Shown here piece by piece: positions 1 to 12,408 of a stretch of DNA of 64,000 bases. Made by a program: the position numbers and the translations under genes. The notes beneath the pieces are model-generated. The model saw nothing but the letters and a program-made list of their open reading frames with translations. It had not been told where the DNA came from and searched no databases. Source of the stretch: Tricholoma matsutake (taxonomy: Eukaryota > Basidiomycota > Agaricomycetes > Agaricales > Tricholomataceae). Each line of letters opens with the position of its first letter. Position 1 is the first letter of the stretch. The stretch is from assembly GCA_026075535.2 (NCBI GenBank), contig AP026544.2:8990001-9054000 (forward strand), given 5' to 3'.

Positions 1-374
1 TTGTTGTGCCCCCCGCTGCAATAAATCCTTTTATATCCAGGGTTCTTCCTGTCAATCAATCCATCGCCTATTCCTGAAATATGATCATGGAGTGGTGGCA
101 GCTTGGCATCGGAGGCTATTAATAAGTTATCTATGATCAATGATGTGGAAAGCCCATACCCCAAAATGATTGTTCATGAAAACATAGTGAGCAATTATAT
201 TTCCATGAAAACATAAAACACAAAATATATGTCTGCCCCTTCCAAAGCCCTAGCAACTATGATCAAGAGTGATCATGATGTTCTAATTCTCATGGCCCTT
301 TACAAACAAAAACATACTTAGTGACAGCCTTCAGAAAGATTTCTCATGATCAAATGGTTTTTACCCAGCACAAA

Positions 375-600
375 GTAACACAGTGACATATCAACAGTAC
401 AAACGGTGTAGCGACGAAGTATTGACAATTGTGAGAAACAAGACGTGTAGTGATGATCACAAGAACCAAAACATATGACATTGCAAGAAACTGCAGTGAC
501 AAGAAATGACTTATCAACAGTACAAATGAAGTAGCGACAATGACAAGAAACAAGATATATGATGTACTATAGCGATGCAAGAAACAAAAAATGTACGATA
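375..600. repeat. Degenerate short tandem repeat
   Basis: Imperfect copies of a roughly 30-50 bp unit follow each other; recurring words are ATCAACAGTACAAA, GTAGCGA and CAAGAAACAAGA. The open frame on the minus strand here is hydrophobic and repetitive only because of this repeat. I see no gene in 1-712. Confidence 0.5.
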
Positions 601-712
601 CTCCTACCGCTGGTAACAGAACTTCAAAGTTTTCTCTTCTTTGCCACCCTGGCAAAACAAAGGAAAAACAATGTTAGTACAAGAACAAAGCCAATGCAGT
701 GAAATAGTAGTG

Positions 713-3223
713 TTACCTAGAATTGCTAGAGGCCAAGTGCTTTGCTGGTGTTGAAATCATACCCGCATCCACAAAACAAGAGGCCACGTCGATGACCACC
801 CACGTCCATAGGTCACCATCGCCACCTGCCAATTGCCAGAACTTCAAACCAATTAAGACTGTGAGTAACCCATTGGGGCCGCCCTTACATAATAATTGGA
901 TATTGCTGGTTGATGGGCATTTGGGATCGAGTGGGACAGGTAGAGTGCTGTGAGTGCGTGCTTTCCTCCATGCCAGTTGCAAAGCATTCCACCAGGTCAA
1001 CCACTCCAATCCAAATGTGGTTGCATCAGATATTTCTGGGAGATCAGAATACCATCTTGTGAGCAGCCACTGAGAAAGTACTTCGGGTCGGTGTTTGCTT
1101 TCGGGAAGCCTCGACTAAACAGGTTGGATTAACTTTGATACCGGAATATGAAGTCGGCGGCAATTGTACTCACAGATGTGATTTCATACACAGAGAACGT
1201 CCCTTCAAATGCAAACCAAGCGGTCACACAAAGATTCCAAGCTGGTCCAGGAGTTTTATCCATAACGAACTCATATGCAAGTCGCAGCCACTCCAGGGTT
1301 TTCTGTGATACGTCTGTGAGAGGCACTATCTCCTTTGTTGCTGGTGCCTTGCACTGACGCTGACCCCTTCCACTTTCACTTGCCACAACTTCTGTCAAAG
1401 GTGCGGTTGCTTTCGCAGAACATTTCTTTGGAATGGTGACCATGTTCAACATTGAGCACTCCTGCAATAACGGAGTGCATGAGGTGTCACCAGCCGATTG
1501 ATCAATCCCAGTGCCAGAGGAGGAACAAGTGATGGCCAAAGGTATCAAAGACAAGTGTTGATCAGTGATGAGCATACCACTTGGAATGGTGGCTATAGCA
1601 GAGGTAGAATGAGACGTAGCAGCAGGGCATCAGATGGATGCAGGTGGAGAGGCGCTCAAGGGGAGTGACTTTGGTGGGGGGGTTAGAGGGGTGCCCAAGG
1701 GGCATGGCAAAGGCGAGAGCATTGGAGAGATTATGTCTTCCATGTGTGGATATGGCAAAGGCAGGGCTTCAGTGATAGAAGGGTGAGTTCCCGGGTGGTT
1801 GTGTATGGATGATGTTGCATCTGCAGGATTAAACACACTTCGCAAAAGGGGATCGATTAAATCATCCACAGGTGGATCCAGCAAAGCAGAAAGAAAGGGA
1901 TCCTCTGGCAAGGATGAGAGCATGGAATCAAAAGGGTTATCTCCAGAGAGACTAGCCGTGTCAGGTGGTACTGTTGGGGAAGGTGAGGATGTGGTAATAG
2001 AAGTGTCAGCTGCTGGTAGAACAAAATCTTGCAAATGAATGGGCTCGAAGAGAGTTTCTGTGTTGACAGTGCTCAAGAGCGCCGCCATGTCGGCCACCAT
2101 TGTTGGCAGGTCATCTGTATTGTCGGACTTGAGGATGATGGCATGACTCGCACAGATATTCGATGCTGGTGTTACATTTTCAGACCCCAAATCCAACAGA
2201 AACCACAGGAGGACTCACGAAAGGCCTGTTTAACAAATGCCACAAATGGTTTCAGGAAGCTAGCTTGGAAAGAAGGGTGGGCTGTTCGAAAAGAAAGGCC
2301 TGCATTGTTTTTGCCGCAGTCATACCTAGATCAGGGAAGTTCACATATGAGACCTCAACCATTGTGAGGAAAGTTAGTACCCAAGCGTTCTGATCTTGCC
2401 TCCATTGATTGGTTCAGGGCCTCCTGCCAAAACAGTGAATACCCACCCAGTTCGGAGAGCCAGTTCTTCAAAGAATTGGTCTAACACATTGGGTAGGACT
2501 GCGATGGCCCTGTAAGCATTCACCAGTGATTGTAATACATCAGTTTAGTCTTGTATGTACGCAGTGTAACTTTCCAGCGTGTGTGCTTCTTCTGATTGAT
2601 GCTGGTCTGATTTCTGTGTACTCTTCATGGCAGCCGCTTCGGCATATATTGTCTCCTTCAATTCTGTTGATTCGGCTTCGAATGCTTCCACAGTAAGACA
2701 CTTGATGGTAGTAAGCACTTCCTTCTGAGTAAGCCCCTTATCCTTGATTTCAGCCTGGACCTTATCGCGGACACGCTCATTGTAGTATTGACGGGAATAG
2801 ATTTCGAGGTATTGGAGTCGACGGTGTTGCTTCATTTGGATTTGGAATGGTTTGGACGATGGATGTTTGTTACGCAACTTCTTACTAGTGTTATTATTAT
2901 TAAACCAGTCCTTGAGGCGCTGATAAACTTCAGTTACTGATAAGCTTCATGCAACAGGTCATTTACCTTTTTTTGCCGAGTAATGATTTTACCTTCCTCC
3001 TTCTGATAAGTATCTAATTCTTCCTTGTCAACAGGAAGTGGAATATCAGGATTATTTGCTGGCCATCGAGCAAACCAATCATGGTGCAGAGCAGGCCAAA
3101 CAAGGCTAGTTTTTTCTGTTTTTGCTTTTCCAGAAATTCGTGCAGCTGACTTTGCAGAAACATAAGTTGTGCCTCAGTTGCCCAGAAATGTGGCTCCATT
3201 AATACCCCTGATATAGTAACCAT
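713..3223 (-). pseudogene. Multi-exon gene of an expanded mushroom family of unknown function, frameshifted
   Basis: Reading on the minus strand, coding blocks lie at about 3223-2972, 2919-2545, 2470-2360, 2310-2160, 2196-1630, 1575-1129 and 1105-713, with plausible GT-AG introns between them. The first block has an ATEAQLMFLQ...FL segment followed in another frame by VWPALHHDWFARWP. Later blocks carry an RRLQYLEIYSRQYY basic segment, a GWVFTVLAGGPEP segment, an acidic/proline-rich middle, and a C-terminal LEWLTWWNALQLAWR...GGPNGLLTVLIGLKFW region. I recognise this arrangement from recurrent hypothetical proteins of agaricomycete genomes; no biochemical role is known to me. The first block shifts frame at a T homopolymer at 3110-3115 (+ strand), so this copy is broken there unless it is a base-calling error. 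Exon edges are approximate. Confidence 0.55.
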
Positions 3224-3455
3224 TAGAACAAGAAACCGGCTATGAGTAACTTTCTGAATCTAGAACATACCCTGAATCTGATATCCCCGATAAAGGTTAC
3301 CCAGTAAACAAGAGCCAGGTCACATGGTAGGTAAGGTCCAAAAGTTTAAAGTTGTGGCACCATGATGGCAACTTGTGGCATGGTAGTGACTGTACAGTTC
3401 CTGAGTATATAGTATATCATCACACACCACACACTCCAGTAACTCAACCTCATCG

Positions 3456-4041
3456 TTGATTGATCAGTCGCTTTTCCTCTTCCACATGGTCCATTCTGCT
3501 CAACAAGTTTCTGCAAAGTCTGCTCCTGATCCTGTGCAATCAGCAGAGGCACAGCACCTGATCTCACGCTTGCATGAGATGGGGGTCAAAGTCGTCGCAG
3601 GGTGTAAGTCCAATATAATTTTCTCACTGATGATATATGCTTAGCCTTGCACATCAGCCCTGCATCCTCCTTCAAGTTCCAGCAACTCTGGTGGCACCAC
3701 CGGTCTTGTCAGTTCCACTGCCACCAATGACGACAGGACCATATCTTTTGCCTGTGGCATGTGTTCAGAGTATAATACAGTGAACCTCGTGAAAGAGACA
3801 TTCTACATCGTTACTGCTGGGACAAGTGTAGGTGTTTTTCATGATTCAGTGAGTTTCCTTATTCTTTATATCCCCACCATGAATGGGTCATAAACTATCT
3901 CCTCTCCAGGCACTTGCCGATTCATTTGTTACCAGTGTCAAGTGTTTGGTACACAAGAAGTACTCTACCCTGGAGGCAGCACTCGGTGCTCTACAGACTG
4001 CGTTGAGCCTGGATACCGTCAAGTTGCTACCAAAGGATTGA
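3456..4041 (+). CDS. Small protein with RNase H1 N-terminal / viroplasmin-like domain
   Basis: Three exons, 3456-3603, 3658-3848 and 3910-4041, join in frame through GT-AG introns and give 156 residues ending in TGA. The C-terminal half (about residues 95-150) contains FYIVTAGTSVGVFHDS, then a segment with KKYSTLEAAL. This matches the small fold at the N-terminus of eukaryotic RNase H1 and caulimovirus inclusion-body proteins (Cauli_VI type), which binds RNA/DNA hybrids or dsRNA. A serine/threonine-rich linker precedes it. There is no catalytic RNase H domain, so it is a stand-alone domain, as often seen in mushroom genomes. Function is inferred from the fold only. It lies between two decayed repeat-family genes and may itself be part of a mobile or expanded family. 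Confidence 0.65.
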
Positions 4042-4137
4042 GGGGACCACATTCACGTTGTATGTAGAATAGCTGCTTCCTTTAGTAGTCATGTATTGCT
4101 GTTGCTATATCTTGCTTTGATGCCCAGAATGTATGAA

Positions 4138-4963
4138 TTAAGAACTTGTCTCAACTACTTGAAACATTAGCTGTTTTGCAGCATGCAATACAACCAGCCC
4201 CCCAGGATCAACTGTTGCCAAACATAATATCTCCTCAGTCCAATGTACAACCTCGCACACCCTGTTATACAACTGGTCCGCTTCCCTCCATTCTGAACCC
4301 ACCCCTGCCAACTGTAAGATCTCGTCCTCATACCATTGAATAGATTTTTGGTATCTTGATAGAGTAAGCACTGCATCGCGTAGAATGCCGTTGTTACAGG
4401 AGGACACATGATAAGCAGACAAGAGGGCCTCCACATATTTTGCAGGGTGGGCATTGACAAGGGTGTCAAACTTGAGGGACAGTCATGTGACCCTCTCACA
4501 CAAATCGGCAAGATGTCTATCATAGCCCCTTGGGTCTATATGGGTCACCACAGAGAAATTGAATGTGTACCTTTGTTCCGGCAAAAGTTTGTGGTTCACG
4601 GATATTGCAGATACAATCTTGTTGCCAAGAACCACTCTAAAATAGGCATACTGGAATGAGGTATACATAGTCGAGACTTTGGTAAACTTACCCATTCGAA
4701 GTCCTCTCGCGGTATTTCGATCACCATATATGTTGAAGTTCAGATTTGTTCCTATGGGCCCAGGTTTCAATTTAATTACAAGTCACTGGCTCGTTAGATG
4801 CACAAATCATACCTTTGATAGTGTCTGCTGCTTTTGGCCCTATTGGCAGTGTGTTGTTGCTCAGAAGTGTGGTACAGATAAGGGTGCCCCATGAAGGTAT
4901 GAGGACTAATGAGTTTTGATGACTATTTACAGCCCATAAGACCTTCGTCTGACTTTTACTCAA
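4138..4963 (-). pseudogene. Remnant of a second mushroom-specific hypothetical family
   Basis: The minus strand encodes, in order, a GTLICTTLLSNNTLPIGP segment (around 4890), NLNFNIYGDRNTARGLRMG (around 4740), a segment with RYTFNFSVVTHIDPRGYDRHL (around 4550), and a charged C-terminal helix region with RYQKSIQWYEDEILQLAGVG (to 4138). I recognise the block order as a recurrent agaricomycete protein of unknown function but cannot name a domain. A TGA at 4485-4483 interrupts the frame just after DLCERVT, and the join near 4771 needs either an intron or a frameshift. I see no convincing N-terminus in 4964-5363. It is most likely a decayed copy. Confidence 0.45.
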
Positions 4964-5363
4964 GAAATGTGTATTACATGCTACACCCTTGGTAGAATAT
5001 CTTACCAGTGATTGGAGACCTTCAAATGTGCATTTTATTTGGTCAATAAACCTGTTTCTGCCTCAGTATCTGGAATATATTCATGTCTGAACAACACTCG
5101 GAAGTTCGGAGCAGAGATCTGATCAACCCAAAAAGTCAACCTACTGGCTAAGACTGACCGTGCATAACTGTTACATGGTACTGTACAGTAGGCTCTTTGA
5201 TTTGCTCGGCACTTTCTAAATTTTCACCTTCTAAATTTTCACTGCACTCTTTGAAAAAACCCTGATCGCAATGTGGCTCTCTCTCAAAACTACATAAGTT
5301 TCACTCGGTAAGTAACAATGTTCGGCTATTATAACATCACCGTGATCGATCAGATCTATCCAG

Positions 5364-5930
5364 ATGCCCCGAATTGCCAGCATTGTTCAAATGGGCAAAA
5401 CTGCCTTTCTCAAAACCCTTAGGCTGTATTACGTTCAAGCTGAAGAACAAGACAAGCTCAATCAGTTCTTTGATACCCTTATCATCATATGGTTAGATCG
5501 CTATCCAATCAACAAATTCTGTGACCCAGTCTTTCATGATGATCCCAACAACCACGAGTGGGCCACATTGCACATAAAAGCAGTAAGTTTTACAATCTTG
5601 TGTTGAAATGTTTGCTTACATGGTCTCTGAGTGTAGGCCATCAGGAAGGAGCTCAGGAACTTAGCTCGATGGAGTACTCTTCAGGTGCCTGAATTGTCAA
5701 ATTGGGAGGATGAAGTAACAATCAAAAAAATGGGATGCACCTCAATGGTGGGTAGGTCACAGCTCTCTGCCCTCTCCTCTACCATTTACTTATGTTGAAA
5801 AACCAGGAACCTGAAGTCCTGCAACTAAATTTGGGAGGGGAAGAATATTCGCATGCAAGTGAGAGTCTGATTGCATATGTAGAAAGTCGGGACGCTGGGA
5901 CGCAGTGTGGTATTCCACACATATATTATT
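5364..5930 (+). pseudogene. 5-prime fragment of a hypothetical family gene related to 713-3223
   Basis: Exon 1 (5364-5582) starts at ATG and encodes about 73 residues with the pattern FLK..R...VQAEEQDKLNQFFDTL followed by WLDRYP. This resembles the FL...F-W-RWP region at the start of the minus-strand gene at 713-3223. A GTAAGT donor at 5583 and an acceptor ending at 5636 join exon 2 (5637 to about 5755, with ARWSTLQVPELSNW), and a third block follows after about 5816. No recognisable downstream domain is present before the KDZ element begins, so this looks like a truncated copy. Function unknown. Confidence 0.4.
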
Positions 5931-6344
5931 TCTGTCCTTGTACCTTAAGAATAATTGTATCTATGTAACTAAAGAATACAAGATGCATAGCCTGCACGTA
6001 TCATGTTTGATTTAATGTGTGGTCAGGTGATGTTGTTGACCAAATCAGATGTACGATCGGATACAAGGTGGCCATTTTTCATCCAGCCTTGTTATGATTC
6101 TGCCCATGGATCCATGGTCATTTTGAAATCTGCATAGTCTTCATTGAGCATTGCACAATTTTTCCCATGGATCCTGGATTCCTGGTGATTCTCAGTTTGA
6201 AATCTGCCCTGGATCTGCACTCCTGTTGTTGGCACATCCACCTTCAAGCCTCATTGCAAAGAATCAAGATGGAGAGTCAAAATGCACTTGGATTTGAAAG
6301 ACTTGTAAGGTGTCTCACCCCTCAATTTACTCCCAGCTAAAATT
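5931..6344. other. Intergenic, no feature seen
   Basis: AT-rich sequence upstream of the KDZ pseudogene. The word TTTTTCCCATGGATC and near variants occur twice (around 6105 and 6160). I could not identify terminal inverted repeats. Confidence 0.4.
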
Positions 6345-9300
6345 ATGCCCCCGAAGTGGCAACACAAGATAACTGAGTACATCGATAGTGACAATGAATC
6401 TGCAACATCTTTGAGTCGGCCTGCTAATATCATCCAAACTCATACCCATATACAGCTAGCCTCGCATGGCCTCTCTACCAGCAACACTCACTATGAGGTG
6501 TCGGCATCACCTCAGAAATGGCCAGCTTGCACACCTTATGAACCCATCCTCTGGAGACAGGATGAACTGATGTCCCTAGGCCATGACATTGCAATATATA
6601 GTGATGAAGAAGAAGACGACATCGACCATCCTCAGTGGATGCTGGAGCCTGGCTATGTCAGCACTGTACGTGATGAGCAGTTTAAACGCAAGAGGGGATT
6701 GTTGGGGGTAAGAACATCAGCACCATTTTCTTCACAGGAACTGATCCATTGTAGGACAACCCCCTTTTGGCATGGATACCTGAGATTGATGTCTTTGTTC
6801 AAGAGCTTCTCTGACACAAGGGCTACAGTAACCCCAATGAGCCTTGCCCATCCTGTCATGAACATCGAGGTTACATCTGATGCATAGATTGTCATGATAC
6901 TCAGATGTTTTGTCGTACATGCACACTTGACAACCACCTTGCATGTCCATTTCATCGAGTCCAGGTACGTTTTTGGGTGGTTGTCTTATCACGCTACTCA
7001 CGGCATCTCCATAGGAATGGAATGGGTCATTTTTCAAGACAACTACTCTGAGTATGTTGGGTCTCCAGATTCAACTTGGGCACGTGATTGGAACCTGATG
7101 CATGAATCCTGCCCTCACCACAAAAAACAATTTTGTGGTCCTTGACACCACTGCTATCCATTCCGTCTCACTGGTTTTCTGTGACTGTGAGCATGCGCAG
7201 GACCGATATGTCCAGCTACTCCGTGCTGGGCTCTTTCCAGCCACTGTCTTGGAGCCGAAGACTGCTGCCACCTTTCATGTCCTAAAGCACTTCCAAATGT
7301 TGAGCTTCATGTTGAAAGTCTCAGCATTTGAATTTTACCACTCCATTGCACGACAGACTGACAATACTGGGAGTAACCCACCTCCCATTTGTACTTTCAA
7401 ATGCCTTGTGCTTTCATCCAACTGACCACCATTACAGGACCACTATCACTTGTTTTTGAGGATTATCAAGGAATGGCAGCATATCCGGCTTCTCAAATGT
7501 ATGGGTCACAGTCATGACCCATCAGGCGTCAGGGGTACAAAGGAGGGTGAATGCGCTGTGCTTTGCCCTGCCTGTCCGCAGCCTGGAAAAAACTTGCCAC
7601 CTGACTGGAAGGATGTGCCTGACAATTGGCGGTAAGATATTGTTTATCAGATGCGATTGATTACTTACAGTTGTGCAGGTGGTTATACACACTGTTCCTT
7701 GGCATCAATGCCAACTTTTGCCTCAAATGCCTGAATGTATCTACTCCGGAACATGATCCCAGACTCAATCATGGGTTCGCGTATGTCATCAACGAAACAA
7801 AATTTAAGCAACATCTCACAGATTTTAATGATAAGATCCCCAATGATGTGAGCACCTGCAACAATCATGATGCACTGAAATTGGCGAGTATGCGTGGAGG
7901 TAAAGGTACAGCAGCAAGTGGGGTTGGTGCAGTTGACTGTATTCGACACAACATGAAGCGTCCTGTGGCCGTCGGGGATTTGCAGAAAGGCGAGCAGTAT
8001 GTGTCCTTTTCTTGGTCATAGTGAGGCCATTTGTGATGTATAACAATGGTAGATATATCAACATGGACTATTTCTTCTTGTCTACCCTCCAACACAATCC
8101 TCCAGATTGCATCCTCGTTTCATATGACATCTCTTGTCAGTGGGCTCATAATATTAAGAAGTGACTTCTGGCCTACCCTATCTTCCTCGCTGCGATCTTC
8201 TGGACTCTCTTCATTACCTACATCATTCCAAAGTTCCATCTTGCCACACATGTGCTTCTCTGCCAGGCATCCTTTTCCCTTAACTTTACCCCCCATGTTG
8301 GATGAACAGATGGAGAGGCACCTGAACGAGGATGGGCAGCGACTAATGCTGTGGCTAACAGTACAAAGGAAATGGGTCCAGGAACTTGCCGGGATACCTT
8401 AGATGATCACTTCGGTGACTACAATTGGTGGAAAGTGTCATCAATGTGTGGGTCAACTTCTATTTGCATGTTCAAGTTACTGATAATAATTATCTTTTTA
8501 GCAGTTACGTTCTTGCACAAGGTCAAGGAAGCGGTTCCCGCATGGGATGAGCATCTCCTGGCATTCAAAGAATTCAATGCGGCATTACCTGTGGCGAGTA
8601 CAAAGGAGTGGACTACCTGCGTTGAGGCATGGGAGCTGGACAACACCAAGCCTAACCCGTTTCATGCCAAATTAGCCAGTAAGTTGTTCATTCATATTTC
8701 CTATTGTTACTCACTTTTTGGTACACAGCTATTTCGGAACATCAAGTACAGCTTCAACTTGCAGAGGAGGATAAAGCAGCTTGCAAGTGGCCGGTCTATT
8801 GTCATTCACAACAACATCATGCCAGGCATGCTTGTAACACAAGGTATCGAACTAGAAACCCAACAGTGAGTCATACACTGTATTGTCTACTACACAATTG
8901 GATACATATCTCTTATCCAGAACCCACCTGCGCTACGACTGGAGTCAGCTAGGTCCACACTCCACCAACCTACAGCGTGCCAAGATAATTGAGCAAAAGA
9001 ATATTCTGTGATGCCAAATTGATGCATGGTGCGAGATACAGGTGCTCTACATGCCTGGTGTGGCAGCCTTGTGCGCAAAGGAGGATGAGGAGGGGGGCGG
9101 AGAACTGGTTGAAGCCCAGGACATCAAACTTATGCTCCCATCGCAGGTGGTCTCTATTTGTAACAACAGACATTTGCTTAAATATGAGTGGCAGCTGCGC
9201 TACTCCCAAGCGCTGGATCTCCTTGCTGACATTCGACATCTGCTGCTTCTGTCATCCCAGCTATACAAGTCAAAGGATCGCCATGCCCATCGCCAAAGGA

Positions 9301-9917
9301 TGGTGACACGTAGCATTTCATTAATCCAGGGTGTTAACAAGCGACTCAAGATCAGTGTTGGGGGGTATCATCGAGCCCGGGCAGCGCTCACAAACCCGCT
9401 TTTGGAGACAACGTGGGAGGAGACTCTGCATCCTCTCCTTGACAATGATGTCCATATTATGACTGCAGCTCAGGCCAAAGGAGTGAGCGAGGGATGATGC
9501 ATGATGTCCTGGATTTGGCGAACTACAGGGGTTGGGGATAGCAGTGCAGGAATGCAAGAAGGTATGTCCATAATTGGTCCATCTCATATCGTGATGTTGA
9601 TTGGAGGTTTAGCGCTCCATTTGGAATGGTGCAAAGCTCATGCAAGGGCCCATCGCTGGCATGAGGAATGTCTTTTGCTGGAGGAAGAGATGTGACAGGT
9701 CCAGGAATCATTCATGTGGGAGATCGAGGCATGGAAGAGAAGGGCCAATGATGCATGGAGCTGTGCCGATGGTAATCAGGATGGGCAAGCTGCATATGCT
9801 CTTTGTCAGGTGGATATCCGTCAGTCGATGCTCGCTCACTGTAGGGATGTATGGGTCAAGGCATATGAACTGCTACATAGTGTTGTGAATGAACCTTCGC
9901 TACAGGTGAATTATTAA
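6345..9917 (+). pseudogene. KDZ (Kyakuja-Dileera-Zisupton) transposase with CxC2 cysteine cluster, decayed (KDZ-1)
   Basis: KDZ proteins are large RNase H-fold DNA transposases. Here the order is: acidic N-terminus (6345-6710); DNPLLAWIPEIDVF then a CxC2-type cluster with CPSCHEH...CIDC...FCRTC (about 6750-6965); an FPATVLEPKTAATF...SAFEFYHSIARQTDN block (about 7230-7370); GECAVLCPACPQPGKNLP; RWLYTLFLGINANF; VDCIRHNMKRPVAVGDLQKGE; SYDISCQW; TDGEAPERGWA; MGPGTCRDTLDDHFGDYNWW; and the coiled C-terminal tail ending at TAA 9915. The frame is broken by eight in-frame TGA codons (6812, 6878, 7096, 8162, 8303, 9009, 9495, 9693). Several sit where relatives have arginine, for example in the conserved VGRTDGEAPE-type motif. 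There are also frameshifts near 7390-7438 and 8795. About eight short introns (about 45-65 bp) remain visible. It cannot encode an active protein. Confidence 0.88.
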
Positions 9918-10301
9918 AATATTTTATTTCTGCAAAAATAATATCACAAAACATTCAGAAGTAAGACATATCTGACAGGAATCAAACATATGAATGGAAT
10001 ACATCACGAAGTGAAGACATCTGGAAATATTGTGGGCCTGTCAAACACAAGAATAGGTAGAATAGAAGGCCCATCAATCAAGCATCAATATAAGAAGCAT
10101 ATCCTTGGAGGCTCGAATACAGATCTAGATAACAATCTATAATTACCTAGAGGGCGGGCAAATCACTGATGGGCCAATGACCAGCAGCTTGCTGGTCATC
10201 ATGGGAGACATCCAGTGGGGCACAGAACAGATCGGTAACTAGAGTTGTTTTGATATATCAATCCGTCCTCTAATTGACAGTTGTACATGTATCAGCTATA
10301 A
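9918..10301. other. Spacer, no feature seen
   Basis: AT-rich, no coding signal, between the KDZ-1 stop codon and the next transposase-like gene. Confidence 0.4.
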
Positions 10302-11876
10302 ATGGTAACTACAGGTGGTTATATATTATCCTGCCAGCATCTGGTGCTGGAGCACCACAGCCTTATCATCTATCTCTTTGTCTTTGGAGAGCTTATCAAT
10401 GCTTATCAAAGCCACACCCTCTCAGTCACAGAATGTGTTCAGATAGTCCTCAGAGCTGAGTTCTTTCTTGAAATGTGGCGGAAGTTTCTTGTGGTAGCTG
10501 GATACCCTCAGGTGAAGCATTACATCTCCCAGCAGTGTGCTGACATCACAGATACTCTTATCAAAGGCTTCTTAAAGCTCATCATCATCTATCGAGATCA
10601 TGTTCCAGGCAGTCCTCCCCTATTTCCTTGGCTTCTCACCACTGAAGTTGTTGAGCATGTTTTCGGGCTCTGTCATCAAATTGTGAAGGACTTCACAGAA
10701 AAGAATTTCAGGGAGATGTTATCAAAACTATTTATCAAGATATGGGAAGCCATGTTCTCATCACGTACAAGTGATGGAAAGGTGCGTGCCAGCAGGTACA
10801 ACCACACATACACTGACAGGTGTGGCATTAATTTGACTGTGCTGTCAGTATATCCGACCAATGAAGGGATCAACGAAGTGGCTATTTGAGCCTATGGTGA
10901 GGCCAAATCTCTCTTTGCCTTGCTTGGTGTCTTGCCTGCCAAACTACAGTCACCATCTACAACTCTCCCTGTCATTAGAAGCTGGTTTCAAGAACCAGAT
11001 GGTTCGCTCTTTGATTTCAAGGCTGGACTCGAGGACAATAGTGATATTCTTTGTGATGAGGATGATGATGATGAGGCTGATTATCAATCACTTCTTGATT
11101 CTCTGGAGAATGCAGAACTGAGGGACTTACGAGAGAATGAGAGATTAATAGGATACCGTTATGCAAGGGTTGCATTGTCTGTGGATGATCAAATGGAAAT
11201 GTATGTCCACCTGGTTTATCTGTACTGTGCAATTCTGATGCCACTTATTCAGATCACAATTACCTGAGCTTGACACAGATGCATATGATGAGGCTCTCTC
11301 AGATGATGCTGCCTACATTGCTCAACTTCTTGAGTCACTTCCAGCTCCTAATACAGATGAGTATAGCAATCCATTTCAGTCTGCTCTGCTCAATCCTTCA
11401 TCTGTCGAGCTCAGTCACCTTGTCAACCTTCAATTTGAACGTCAGACAAAACAAGCTGCTTTGGGAGTCTGCAAAGCCAGTAGCCAAAAACAGTCAGACA
11501 AACAGAAGAAGCTTACTGAAAAACAGATCCTTGTTTGAGAACTAGAAGCCATAGTTAATCGGCAACAAGACATCAGGGCTGGGACAGGGGTTGAGAGAGC
11601 AGTGCACTGGACGGGTCAAAATCCAGCAGCTGGTGGGCGAGATGGAAACATAGATGGTGAAACTGCTGCTATTCCAGCAGCTGGAAACTCGGCAAATGCA
11701 GCTGCAGCAGTGAAGGCCTCAGCTGGTGTGGTGAGTTGACATTGTTGCATCTACAGTATGCTCTGTTCATTTTGGGTCCCCCGCACTAGATTCTTAAATG
11801 TCAAAAAGACGTGTTCAGCAAATTTCAACTCCCACATGACTTGGAGATGCTCGTGTTAGTATGATTGCACCACTAT

Positions 11877-12242
11877 TGTAAGGGGACTAGGGGGGTGCCC
11901 TGTGTATTTTTCCTATTTTTTATGTTCGTCCCATATTTTTCCCCACCTCATTTCCTTCTATTCTTCATTTTCTATGATTTTTCCGGATTTTATTACTAAT
12001 TTTCCCTTGCTATCATGTTTGTATATGTTGACACTTTTATATTTAGAGGCGGAGTACCCCTTCCGACACATACCCCTTGGTATGATGTCATTCGGCGGCC
12101 TTGATCTGCCTATCTCCGCCTTTTTCTATTTTTAGGTTATATTTGATTTTTGTCGTCTTCACATATACTGGGCATCAGCAAGGGGATCCTTAGAGTTTTC
12201 TCTTTGGATTTCCCTTTGCTAGAGGCTTAGGTTGCCCTTATA
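11877..12242 (+). repeat. 5-prime LTR of element A
   Basis: 366 bp starting TGTAAGGGGACTAGG and ending GGTTGCCCTTATA. It matches 17438-17803 base for base except at 7 sites. The internal sequence begins GTAGAAAACTC at 12243, a stretch shared with element C; I could not assign its primer tRNA. Confidence 0.93.
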
Positions 12243-12408
12243 GTAGAAAACTCTCCCCTAAGGCCCGAAAATCGCGAACGTGCTGCCCAAAATAGGCAGG
12301 TACAGACTGGACGACGCTTCCCAAAGCTCCACAGAGTCCCTACACACCGTTCCAGATACTCTCGCCTTTATCACGCCGCCATTTTCGCCAAACGCGCTCC
12401 CTAGCGAC

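Noticed and set aside
350..655. 101-codon hydrophobic minus frame
   Set aside because: Produced by a short tandem repeat; would look like a membrane protein only because of repeated VLLI-type codons.
6345..9917. TGA as a recoded amino acid (selenocysteine or alternative code)
   Set aside because: Intact genes nearby end in TGA, and the in-frame TGA codons sit where relatives have arginine, which is simpler as CGA-to-TGA mutation.
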